A stretch of 10,422 nucleotides of DNA, taken from CAIKAP01 sp964574605 (GTDB taxonomy: Bacteria > Verrucomicrobiota > Verrucomicrobiia > Palsa-1439). Positions 1 through 6,848 of this stretch are shown in pieces. The notes below the pieces were generated by a model. It saw only the letters and a program-made list of their open reading frames with translations. It ran no database searches and was not told where the DNA came from. The DNA lies in the NCBI GenBank assembly GCA_964574605.1, contig CAZNOK010000187.1, positions 1 through 10,422 on the forward strand, given 5' to 3'. Each line of letters starts with the position of its first letter. Position 1 is the stretch's first letter. The translations under genes were made by a program, and so were the position numbers.

Positions 1-157
1 CGTCCGAGATGTATTTGAGGAACATCAGCCCAAGGACGACGTGCTTGTACTCCGCCGCGTCCATGTTGTTCCGCATCTTGTCGGCAGCAGCCCAAAGTGT
101 AGCTTCGAATCCGAGGTTCGCGCCGCCGTTCACTCTCTGCGCCGATGTATTTGCCAT
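1..157 (-). CDS. hsdM: Type I restriction-modification DNA methyltransferase subunit M, N-terminal fragment
   Basis: This is the first 52 residues of the modification (adenine-N6 methyltransferase) subunit of a type I restriction system; the gene runs off the left edge. Translation from the ATG at 157-155 gives a short polar leader, then ANLGFEATLWAAADKMR (residues 14-30) and NNMDAAEYKHVVLGLMFLKY (residues 30-49). This is the hallmark N-terminal helical domain of HsdM. In the family, HsdM pairs with HsdS for specificity and HsdR for cleavage; neither is in the window, so they would have to lie further left. The catalytic SAM-binding and NPPF motifs are also outside. The same frame is open up to an ATG at 259, 34 codons upstream. 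I prefer 157 because homologues have short leaders and a promoter-like pair sits just upstream of 157. Identification is confident; whether the gene is intact cannot be seen. Confidence 0.88.
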   Translation of the reverse strand, partial: MANTSAQRVNGGANLGFEATLWAAADKMRNNMDAAEYKHVVLGLMFLKYISD

Positions 158-167
158 AACGGCGCGC

Positions 168-196
168 AGTGTAGCGATGTTCGCCTTTGTCGGCAA
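168..196 (-). promoter_or_regulatory. Candidate promoter for hsdM, possibly leaderless
   Basis: On the minus strand, TTGCCG (196-191) and TACACT (173-168) match sigma70 -35 and -10 hexamers at 4 of 6 positions each, with an ideal 17-base spacer. The -10 box ends 10 bases before the ATG at 157, so the transcript would start only a few bases before that ATG. No Shine-Dalgarno sequence is visible there, which agrees with a leaderless message. Matches of this quality can arise by chance. Confidence 0.28.
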
Positions 197-304
197 GCGC
201 GGTAATTCGATTTTCGCGCTTGAACTCGGTGGACGGGTTGCGGGGATTATTCCCGGCATGAAAACACATCACTCCAAGCGGGCAGGCAGCAACGGGCGTT
301 GTAG

Positions 305-322
305 CCGCGAACATGCTCGCGG
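305..322 (-). terminator. Hairpin just downstream of the glycosidase-like gene
   Basis: An inverted repeat, CCGCGA / TCGCGG with a 6-base loop, begins 5 bases after the stop codon at 328. It has no following run of T on the minus strand, so it is not a classical intrinsic terminator. It could be a transcript 3'-end stabiliser or chance. Confidence 0.3.
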
Positions 323-327
323 TACGG

Positions 328-2915
328 TCATTTCAGCCCGGTGCGCAAGAACTCTGCGTAGCGACGGCGATATTCGGCTTTGTAGTCCGTGACTGCTTGG
401 TCGTAGCTCAATCGCGGGGCGTCGGGCTTGATGCGTCCGCGCAGAACCAATTCCTTGGCTGTCAACGGGACAACGATAAGCCCCTCTTTGTTGCCTTCGA
501 GCGCGAAGAACCACGGCACGCGCACGAGCAAACGTTGCGGAGTGTTCCGGTAATGTTCCGGCAAGCGCAGCGTGATGCGGTCTGCGGTGGCTTGCACGGT
601 GAAACTGATCGGGCCGAACGCGGACGGTTCGTCGCGCACCTCAATCTGCTTGCCCGGCTTCACCCATTCGGGCGAAATGGCCGAGAGCAAGTAGAGGTCG
701 TTGCCTTGCTCGCGGACGAGCATGTTGCGCAGGAGTTGGATGGTGTTGGCGGAACTGGTGCATTGCGGCGTGATGTTGAATGGATGAGTGTAGCCGCGCG
801 TGCTCCACGGAATCGTGCCGAACTCCGCCGGCAGGTGCGTCGAGGTCGAGTGCAACAGCATGGCGTAGAGATCCTTCACCGCCCACTCTTGGTCCCAAGC
901 AGTGCCACGCACGAGCGAGACCTGCGCATTGTTCGGCGTCTGCCAGTAGTGCAGCGCCGCTTTGTCGTTGAAGATGAACTGGTCGCCCTGCTTGCCGACG
1001 CAGATAGGCCAAGTGTAAGCGAGGATGCCCTCCAAGTAACGGCCACGCACGGCGCGCAACGTCGCCTCGACGCGCGGATCGGCGGGATCGAACAGGATTT
1101 CCGGGTGCAACGTGCGGAGGTTGTCCCAGTCGTTGCCGCCGGTGGTGCGCTCCAACGCAGGCGGGATGTAGCCGCCAGTCTTTGCGGTTTGCCGATCGAG
1201 CAGTTTGTCGAACGCAGCCCGGAACTTGCGCTCCTGCGCCTCGAACCGCGCAACGTCTGAGGCGCGCCCCATTTCCTTGGCCATATAGACGGCGTTGCGC
1301 AAACCGATTAGTCCCCAGACGTGTTGCCCCGTTTGGCGGCAGTCCTTGAGGTAGGCGTCGTCGGCAACCGTCGCGGGTGGGAACAGGCCGAGCGGATCCT
1401 TGGAGGTGACACTCTCAAAGAACTCCATCGCCTTGACCACGCCGGGATAGACGTGTTCGAGGAACGAGCGGTCGCGCGTGATCTGGAAATGCCGGCCCCA
1501 GCCCCAGAGGTTGTAACCAAACAACTCCCAATACTCCAACTTGCCGAGACGGAAACCGCCGTCGGGCGATTGGATGCTGNNNNNNNNNNNNNNNNNNNNN
1601 NNNNNNNNNNNNNNNNNNNNNNNNNNNNNNNNNNNNNNNNNNNNNNNNNNNNNNNNNNNNNNNNNNNNNNNNNNNNNNNCTCCCAATACTCCAACTTGCC
1701 GAGACGGAAACCGCCGTCGGGCGATTGGATGCTGTTGAAATACAGGAATGCGCGCCGGGCGACATCGAGCAGGCCCATATACTCGAACGCGCGCGCCATC
1801 TCGGTGGTGTTGCCGCCGCCGCACGGCTTGTGGTAGTGGAACTTGTTGACGTTGACGATGAGGTCGTCGCCGATGAGATCAATGGTCAGCAAGTTGTTGA
1901 TCGTGTTGGCCAGAAGATACTCCTGCACTTTGCGTTCGGGAAACCGCAACGGCGATTTGGCGACGACCCACTTTTCCCAAAACGCGACCATCTCAGTGAA
2001 GAGCCGCGACGCATCGGCGTCGCGCACCAAGCGCGCCTCGGCGGAGTCGTCCGGCAACGGCACGAGCGGCAGCGTGAAGGTCAATGTCTGGCTCTGGCCG
2101 GGCTTGAGTTGCAGGCAATAGGTGACGATGCCAACCGGCGTATGCGGGTCATGCTTGTGACGTTCCATCGGGACGCCATCAATCTCGCCGGAGTGGTAGC
2201 GTTTCAAACCAAAGCCCATGCCCCAATCTTCGAGCGCCAGCGCACGCCGGCTCGGCGCGGGGTTGGTCGGGAACGTGAAAAGCATCCGTCCGTCGCGCCG
2301 GACCGTGTCGTCGGCCCAAGTAAGCACACAAGTCGGTTGCGAAAGGGTCAGACCTTTCGTCAGATGCGACGGGATCAAATCCACGCGCTGGCTGAACCGG
2401 TAATCTCCCCGCGCCCTGTAAAGTGTGTTCTTGGGTGAACAATACCGCCAGCCCGCGCTCAGATACGCAGCGCGCGGCTCGGTCTTGAGGGTGTTGGTCG
2501 CGGTGACCTTGGCAAAACTGACCGGCAACCCTTTGAGTGCGCCGCCCACGTCGGCTGCAAACAACTGGAAAGAGTACCGGACGCCCTGCTGCACAAAGTC
2601 GTACTCGACCGCCGGCAGATAACCCTTGTGCAGTGTGCGGATGCGCGCCTGAACCGGCACCGGCGGCAAGCCGGTGAAGAACATCAGTTCGCCGAAGCCG
2701 GTCCAGATGTAACCTTCCGGCGTCACCTCGACCGCCGCGGGCGCGCCGTATGAGCCGAGCACATCGGTCGGCCACGCGAAATACGAGAACGGTTTGTCGG
2801 GCGGATCGAGCAAGTCCGGGTCGAACATACCGCCCAACCCACTGCCCGGATGTTGGCCGTTCACTGGAGCCAAAGTGGCAACGCCCATGAGCAAAACAAT
2901 CAGTCGCAGTGTCAT
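328..2915 (-). CDS. Secreted (alpha/alpha)6-barrel (six-hairpin) glycosidase-like protein, interrupted by an assembly gap
   Basis: This is a large exported protein of 810 residues once the gap is resolved. It starts with a signal peptide (hydrophobic LIVLLMGVATLAP, residues 5-17, then VNGQ). An N-terminal half of beta-sandwich character follows. The second half is Trp/Tyr-rich and helical, with alternating motifs such as ANTINNLL, GGGNTTEMARAFEYMGLL, GYNLWGWGRHF, GQHVWGLIGLRNAVYMAKEM and GTAWDQEWAVKDLYAMLL, as in six-hairpin glycosidases. A short beta domain ending near YRRRYAEFLRTGLK closes the chain. I cannot assign a GH family or the catalytic acids. It is the last gene of the transketolase operon: its ATG (2915-2913) overlaps the preceding stop as ATGA, with AGGAG (2926-2922) six bases upstream. 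The N run at 1580-1679 is flanked by identical 55-base copies; deleting 155 bases joins both halves in one frame. A carbohydrate-active role outside the cytoplasm is inferred. Confidence 0.72.
1525..1579. repeat. 55-base direct repeat, left copy beside gap 1
   Basis: This segment is identical to 1680-1734 on the other side of the N run. It encodes the same residues (SIQSPDGGFRLGKLEYWE) of the glycosidase-like protein. The two are best read as the overlapping ends of adjacent contigs (one 55-base k-mer), not a biological duplication. Confidence 0.92.
1580..1679. other. Assembly gap of 100 N (placeholder, probably zero or negative true length)
   Basis: Exactly 100 N, a conventional scaffold placeholder. 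The 55 bases before it recur directly after it. Removing the Ns and one copy (155 bases) changes the frame by exactly the amount needed to make the glycosidase-like gene continuous, so no sequence is likely to be missing. Confidence 0.9.
1680..1734. repeat. 55-base direct repeat, right copy beside gap 1
   Basis: Perfect copy of 1525-1579 immediately after the N run; see that entry. Only one copy should exist in the genome if the contig-overlap reading is right. Confidence 0.92.
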
Positions 2916-3958
2916 ATCGTTCTCCTATCAATCGGGTATTTCCCGAACTGTTGCGTGGCGCGAACCATGGCCACGTAGTTCTCCGGGCGGACACACGATG
3001 TGATGGTGTTGCCGGAGGACATGATGTGCGCGCCCTTGGCTGACACATCGCGCAAAAGGCGTTTGGTGGCAGCAACGACCTCCTCGACGCTACCGCGAGC
3101 AAGCAGGTCCACTGGCACATTGCCCATCACCGTGATTCGACCGGGATATTTTTCCAGAATCTTGTCGAGTTCCATGCCGGGCACGTCCTGCAACGGGCCG
3201 AGGGCGTCCAGTCCGGTGCCGATAAGTTGGTCCATGATCTTGCGGATGTCGCCGTCGGTGTGCTTGATGCAATAACCTCCGGTTTCTTTGATCGCGGCGA
3301 CCACGGCGGCATCGTGCGGGAGGATGATCTCCTCGAACATCTGTGGCGACATCATCGGGCCGCGGTTGTCGGAGTAATCGTCGCCGAGAAAGACGACATC
3401 CGCGCCGGCCAAAGAGTAAAGTTCGGCGTAGTAGGTCGCGCCGATGCTCATCAAATCTTTCGCGAACTGCGGACGCTCGGCGAGATCGAGAAACAGGTTC
3501 TCGATGCCGCCGCGCAGATAAACCGCCGGTGCCCAGCCCGATTCGCCGACGACAGCAACGGCTTTGTCGGGAAAGCGCGCCCTTAGCCGTCGCACCTTTT
3601 CGATGATGGGCGACTTGGCCGGGTCAGGCGGCTTGTAGCGGGCGAGGTCCTCCACTGTTTCGATGAGCGCCGGAGCAGACGGAACGGGAATGGCTTCTTC
3701 GGTCAGATGCTGAAGCGCGCCCCATTTGTCGCGGAAGATGCCGTTGTCGCGGTCAACCCACTGGACTTCGTCCGCTTCGTAGATCATCGTAGGCACAGTG
3801 ACCATGTCGAGGCCGAGATGCTCGACCAAATCGTTTGAGTCGCGCGCGTTGGGCACGATGGCTTTGACGACGTGCGGGTCAATCCACATCTCCGCGACAG
3901 GCACGCGGTCGGCTTGCCGGTGCCTCAACGTCGTCAGGACGCGTTCGCGTGAGTTCAT
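2912..3958 (-). CDS. Uroporphyrinogen decarboxylase-family (UroD/MtaA-like) protein
   Basis: This 348-residue protein belongs to the UroD superfamily, whose members include heme-pathway decarboxylases and corrinoid or coenzyme M methyltransferases (MtaA, CmuA). It opens with SRERVLTTLRHRQADRVPV, typical of the MtaA-like branch. Further family features are DVVFLGDDY (188-195), the SPQMFEEIILPH stretch (204-215), GYCIKHTDGDI (228-238), the GPLQ loop (254-257), VMGNVPVDLL (277-286) and ending HIMSSGNTITSCVRPENY (311-328). The arginine-rich PxWxMRQAGRY motif of genuine HemE is absent, so heme synthesis is unlikely. At the site where MtaA has a zinc-binding His-X-Cys, this protein has H233-T-D235. 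Start: the ATG at 3958-3956 overlaps the stop of the transketolase C-terminal gene (ATGA). Its own stop overlaps the next ATG. Co-expression with a split transketolase and an exported glycosidase points to sugar or methyl-group metabolism; the actual reaction is unknown. Confidence 0.85.
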   Translation of the reverse strand: MNSRERVLTTLRHRQADRVPVAEMWIDPHVVKAIVPNARDSNDLVEHLGLDMVTVPTMIYEADEVQWVDRDNGIFRDKWGALQHLTEEAIPVPSAPALIETVEDLARYKPPDPAKSPIIEKVRRLRARFPDKAVAVVGESGWAPAVYLRGGIENLFLDLAERPQFAKDLMSIGATYYAELYSLAGADVVFLGDDYSDNRGPMMSPQMFEEIILPHDAAVVAAIKETGGYCIKHTDGDIRKIMDQLIGTGLDALGPLQDVPGMELDKILEKYPGRITVMGNVPVDLLARGSVEEVVAATKRLLRDVSAKGAHIMSSGNTITSCVRPENYVAMVRATQQFGKYPIDRRTI

Positions 3959-4875
3959 GTGAGCAGTCTTCGGACGCTCGCGACGATCTTGGGTGTCGAG
4001 AGGCCGTATTCGTTCAAGAGCCATTCGTGTGTGCCGACTTTGCTGACGTAAAGGTCCGGCAGACCGATGCGCAGGAACTTCTCCGGCATCGCGCCTTCGT
4101 CGCACAACACTTCGCTGACGGCGCTGCCCATGCCGCCTTGCAACTGGTGTTCCTCCACCGTGATGATCGCGCCGGTCTCGCGAGCCGCTTTCACAATGGC
4201 TTTTCGATCAATCGGCTTGACCGTGTGCATGCTGACGACACGACAACGGATGCCGTGTTTCGCCAGCGCATCGGCGGCGGGCAACACTTGGTTGCCGATG
4301 GTGCCGGTGAAGAAGATCGTTGCGTCGGTGCCGTCGCGGACTTGGATGGCTTTGCCGAGTTTGAATGCGATCTTTCCCGAGTGCACCGGTGGTTCTTTCT
4401 TGTAGCCGCAGCGGTAGTAGAACGGTCCGTTGTGCGCGATCATAGCATGAACGCCGGCCTCGGCCTCGGCGAAATCGCACGGGCAGAACACCACCATGTT
4501 CGGCAACGCGCGCATGATGGCGATGTCCTCGGTGGCTTGATGACTGACGCCGAGCGGGCCGTAGGCAAGCCCGCCGCCGATGATGACGATCTTGACGTTG
4601 GCGTTGTGGTAACAGACATCGTTGCGGATTTGTTCCAGACAGCGGAGCGTCGGGAAATTGGCGATGCTGTAGGTGATGGCGATGTTGCCTTCCATCGCCA
4701 CGCCGCAAGCGACGCCGGTCATGTTCTGTTCCGCCACACCGCAGTTGAACCACCGGTCGGGAAAGGCGTCTCGAAACGGCTCGATCTCGCCGTAGCCGAT
4801 GTCGGCAAGAATCATCCAGATCCGTTTGTCCTTCTTCGCGATGTCAACGAGGACCTTGTTGAAGAGCGTTCTCAT
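3955..4875 (-). CDS. Transketolase C-terminal half (pyrimidine-binding and C-terminal domains)
   Basis: This 306-residue protein is the second subunit of a split transketolase, a ThDP enzyme that moves two-carbon ketol units between sugars. The pyrimidine-binding domain comes first, with FNCGVAEQNM (43-52); E49 is the conserved glutamate that activates ThDP. GPLGVSHQATEDIAIMRALP (107-125) follows. The C-terminal domain begins around FTGTIGNQVLPAADAL and includes TVEEHQLQGGMGSAV (239-253), with the usual substrate-side histidine, and ends in a Thr after VRRLL. The length is normal for the stand-alone C-terminal subunit. The ATG at 4875-4873 overlaps the stop of the N-terminal subunit gene as ATGA, with a GGGGGTGA Shine-Dalgarno-like run just upstream, which favours stoichiometric translation. 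Substrate specificity cannot be read from the sequence. 1-Deoxyxylulose-5-phosphate synthase is less likely, because that enzyme is normally one long chain. Confidence 0.92.
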   Translation of the reverse strand: MRTLFNKVLVDIAKKDKRIWMILADIGYGEIEPFRDAFPDRWFNCGVAEQNMTGVACGVAMEGNIAITYSIANFPTLRCLEQIRNDVCYHNANVKIVIIGGGLAYGPLGVSHQATEDIAIMRALPNMVVFCPCDFAEAEAGVHAMIAHNGPFYYRCGYKKEPPVHSGKIAFKLGKAIQVRDGTDATIFFTGTIGNQVLPAADALAKHGIRCRVVSMHTVKPIDRKAIVKAARETGAIITVEEHQLQGGMGSAVSEVLCDEGAMPEKFLRIGLPDLYVSKVGTHEWLLNEYGLSTPKIVASVRRLLT

Positions 4876-5693
4876 CGCCTCACCCCCAATTCGCGCAACG
4901 CTCGCGCCAACTCTTCGTGCGTGACCGACCCGTAATGGCAACTCACGGTGTTCTCCATCCAACTAACGCCTTTGCCTTTGATGGTGTGACAGGTCAGCCA
5001 CGACGGTTTGCCGCGCTCGAACGGTAGCGTGCGCAACGCCGCGTCCAGTGCCTCGACATCGTGACCATCCACTTCCTTCACCGCCCAGCGGCAATCCTCG
5101 ATCTTGCGGGTGAGCGGCTCCAAGTCGAGCACGTCCTTGGACATGCCCAGTGCCTGGACTTTGTTGTAGTCAACGATCACGGTGAGATTATCGAGCTTGT
5201 GTTGCGCGGCGAACAGAATCGCCTCCCACGTGCTCCCCTCATCGCAATCGCCATCGCTCATCAGGCAAATGATCCGGTGCGTCTTCCCTGCGTGACGCGC
5301 CGCCAGCGCCATGCCCACCGCTACCGGCAAGCCGTGTCCCAACGAGCCGGTGGAAAACTCGACGCCGGGCACGTGATGGCTGATGTGTCCCATGAGTTTG
5401 CCTTTGTCGCGGTAGTAGCCGCGGAACCAACTCTTCGGGAAGAATCCCAACTCGCCGAGCACGGCATACACGGCGCATCCGCCGTGTCCCTTGCTCAACA
5501 CGAACCGGTCGCGCCCGTCCCATTTCGGGCGCTTCGGATTCACGCGCAAAACGCGCGTGTAGAGCACGGACAAAATCTCCGCCATGGACAACATGCTGCC
5601 GACATGGCCGCTCTTGCCGCGGTGCGTCATCCGCAGACAGTGCGCGCGCACCTTTCGGGCAAGTCGGTTGCAGTCTTCGATCCAATTCTTCAT
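4872..5693 (-). CDS. Transketolase N-terminal half (ThDP diphosphate-binding domain)
   Basis: This 273-residue protein is the first subunit of the split transketolase and binds the diphosphate end of ThDP with a divalent metal. Visible motifs in order are HRGKSGHVGSMLSMAEIL (24-41), VLSKGHGG (65-72), EFSTGSLGHGLPVAVGMALA (112-131), and the metal/ThDP signature SDGDCDEGSTWEA (146-158) closing at VDYNK (174-178). The HTIKGKGVSWME stretch (236-247) is the usual end of this domain. Length matches stand-alone N-terminal subunits. I start at the ATG 5693, preceded closely by GGAAG; an in-frame TTG six codons upstream is less likely. It is the first gene of the four-gene operon, with 211 bases of non-coding sequence before it. 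Split transketolases serve both the pentose phosphate pathway and dedicated catabolic routes for unusual sugars, for example apulose-4-phosphate and sulfosugars. Confidence 0.92.
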   Translation of the reverse strand: MKNWIEDCNRLARKVRAHCLRMTHRGKSGHVGSMLSMAEILSVLYTRVLRVNPKRPKWDGRDRFVLSKGHGGCAVYAVLGELGFFPKSWFRGYYRDKGKLMGHISHHVPGVEFSTGSLGHGLPVAVGMALAARHAGKTHRIICLMSDGDCDEGSTWEAILFAAQHKLDNLTVIVDYNKVQALGMSKDVLDLEPLTRKIEDCRWAVKEVDGHDVEALDAALRTLPFERGKPSWLTCHTIKGKGVSWMENTVSCHYGSVTHEELARALRELGVRR

Positions 5694-5792
5694 CGCTTCC
5701 AGACTACCCAAACTGTGGCTTTTTCAAAAGCATTCTTTGTCGCGGTAATCGGCAAATCCGCCAAACGATAGCCCGTCAACGAATGCGACGAA

Positions 5793-5824
5793 CGGCGCCG
5801 GCGCACCGGAACATTTCCGGAACA
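5793..5824 (+). repeat. Dispersed repeat, copy 1, containing CCGGAACA-TTT-CCGGAACA
   Basis: This 32-base segment matches 6849-6881 at about 27 of 33 aligned positions, with one single-base gap. The core is two CCGGAACA octamers 11 bases apart (one helical turn), preceded in both copies by a CGGCGCA stretch. Only the 3-base spacer differs completely (TTT here, AAA there). The copies lie in the same orientation on both sides of the secreted-protein gene. They could be a regulator site or remnants of a small repeat family. Confidence 0.6.
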
Positions 5825-5862
5825 GGACGCCGCGGGATGACGGGAAATCTGCGGTCAGTTCG

Positions 5863-5887
5863 GTGCGCGGTCAGCAGACCGGCGCAC
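5863..5887 (-). terminator. Strong hairpin after the secreted-protein gene
   Basis: GTGCG-CGGTC / GACCG-g-CGCAC forms a 10-pair stem with one bulged G and a 4-base loop. It lies about 17 bases past the stop at 5905. There is no T-run after it on the minus strand, so it is either a non-canonical terminator or a 3'-end stabiliser. Its placement at a gene end supports a role in ending the 5905-6687 transcript. Confidence 0.45.
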
Positions 5888-5904
5888 AACGAGTATTGTT
5901 CAGC

Positions 5905-6687
5905 TCATTTGTTTTTCCACTTCTGTGCCTTTTCGATCTGTGCCTTTTCGAATTTGGCGACCTTCTCCTTCAGGTCTCCAGACTTCAGCCGATTGTATTC
6001 TTCGGGGTAATAGTAACGAAGTCGCGTCAATGTCGGCTCGAAAAACCAGTTTCCGTCCGTGCGATAGCGCACATCATGTACCAATGATTCTCTATGCATC
6101 TTTTGATCCGCCGCGCCCCAATCCTTCTTGACGGCCTCAACGAGCGAGGGCGTTTCAATTGGCGAGTTGATGACAAGACCGCAGGTGGGCTGACCTCGCA
6201 CCGAATACAACTTTCGATTGACGATCTGGCCGATGAGCGCGTAGCAAACATCCCCCACCTTCACGGTATAGGCCCCAGTGAACCATTTTTCCATATGCTT
6301 CCCGCGGCCTGCGCGGTCCTTCGGGTCGTACTCATCACTCATGTACTGAAAGATGAAACGTTTGTCTATCGTAAGCTTGGTTGCGCGGTCGTCGGTAAGA
6401 TGTTTGATCAACACCGGCAAAGCCGTTATCCCGCGCTTCACCAGCTCCCTCATCGGCGGGAAAATCTTCGGTGCCGGCGAACCCACGAAATCGTCAAACA
6501 AGCACAGCAGATTATCCTCCACGATAAACGACGACAACGACACTGTCGGGACAATTCCACCTGTCGCCGCATCAATCTGAACCAGGCTGTCCACGAGTTG
6601 TTCTGTCGAAAGCTTTGAGCAGTCGTTAGTCTGGGCGGCAGCCGTCAGTGTGATGCTGGTGATCAGCAATGTAATTCCAATGCGCAT
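5905..6687 (-). CDS. Secreted protein of unknown function, HEAT-like helical
   Basis: I do not recognise a named function. The 260-residue product begins with a clear signal peptide (RIGITLLITSITLTAAAQ, residues 2-19). After it come TNDCSKLSTEQLVDSLVQID and a helical segment, PPMRELVKRGITALPVLIKHL (77-97), that resembles one HEAT/armadillo hairpin. A Cys-containing segment, VKVGDVCYALIGQIVNR (142-158), and LVINSPIETPSLVEAVKKDW (171-190) match the pattern of secreted hypothetical proteins I associate with Verrucomicrobiota and Planctomycetota. The C-terminus is a charged helix (EKVAKFEKAQIEKAQKWKNK). The frame is open for 103 codons further upstream to 6996, but that stretch is Arg-rich and runs through palindromic repeats, so I start at the ATG before the signal peptide (6687). 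It sits alone, with a hairpin after it and related repeats on both sides. Confidence 0.7.
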   Translation of the reverse strand: MRIGITLLITSITLTAAAQTNDCSKLSTEQLVDSLVQIDAATGGIVPTVSLSSFIVEDNLLCLFDDFVGSPAPKIFPPMRELVKRGITALPVLIKHLTDDRATKLTIDKRFIFQYMSDEYDPKDRAGRGKHMEKWFTGAYTVKVGDVCYALIGQIVNRKLYSVRGQPTCGLVINSPIETPSLVEAVKKDWGAADQKMHRESLVHDVRYRTDGNWFFEPTLTRLRYYYPEEYNRLKSGDLKEKVAKFEKAQIEKAQKWKNK

Positions 6688-6848
6688 ACAGGCCGAACTT
6701 CTAATTAGACGACCTGACGTCATGGAAAGAGGCGGCTGTGAGTCGTCTGATTCGTGCGGCCAGTGGCCGTGACGTTTCTCATGCATCAACTTCACGCCCG
6801 TCATCATGAGCTTGGCGGCGAGAGTTGACAAGGCGAAAGTCCCGCCGC

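Larger units (their letters stand above)
158..327 (-). other. Intergenic region between the glycosidase-like gene and hsdM
   Basis: This 170-base stretch separates the stop of the secreted glycosidase-like gene (328) from the hsdM start. It holds a small hairpin just after the stop and the candidate hsdM promoter described separately. It also holds an open in-frame extension of hsdM up to an ATG at 259 that lacks a well-spaced ribosome binding site. I see no separate gene in it. Confidence 0.5.
5694..5904 (-). promoter_or_regulatory. Intergenic region upstream of the transketolase operon
   Basis: This 211-base region must carry the operon promoter, unless transcription reads through from the gene upstream. 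A TTGACG (fwd 5774-5779) resembles a -35 box, but no convincing -10 box lies 17 bases on. Closer to the start, TTGAAA then TAGTCT lie only 15 bases apart. I cannot choose between them. It also contains one copy of the CCGGAACA-N3-CCGGAACA repeat (5806-5824) and the hairpin 5863-5887. Confidence 0.35.

Noticed and set aside
313..1260. 315-residue open frame on the plus strand, and similar frames at 9461-10378 and 5061-5771
   Set aside because: Each is antisense to a well-supported gene, Arg/Ala/Val-rich, and has no recognisable domain or ribosome site.
1308..1579. Apparent C-terminal extension of the glycosidase-like protein beyond the Ns in the frame of the 2915 start
   Set aside because: It arises only because the 100-N placeholder puts the second half out of frame. 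The same DNA reads as a coherent protein in the frame that ends at 328.
1525..1734. Biological tandem duplication or an inserted element inside the glycosidase-like gene
   Set aside because: The exact 55-base identity ending precisely at the N run, and the restored frame after collapse, fit a contig overlap better.
2912..3958. HemE, genuine uroporphyrinogen decarboxylase
   Set aside because: The conserved N-terminal arginine motif of HemE is absent, and no other tetrapyrrole gene is nearby.
3958..4105. 49-residue N-terminal extension of the UroD-family protein
   Set aside because: It would overlap the transketolase C-terminal gene by 150 bases and has no family match. The ATG at 3958 forms the same ATGA junction as its neighbours.
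3949..4935. 328-residue open frame on the plus strand
   Set aside because: It lies wholly antisense to the transketolase C-terminal gene and overlaps the neighbouring genes. It shows no family motif and is a typical high-GC shadow frame.
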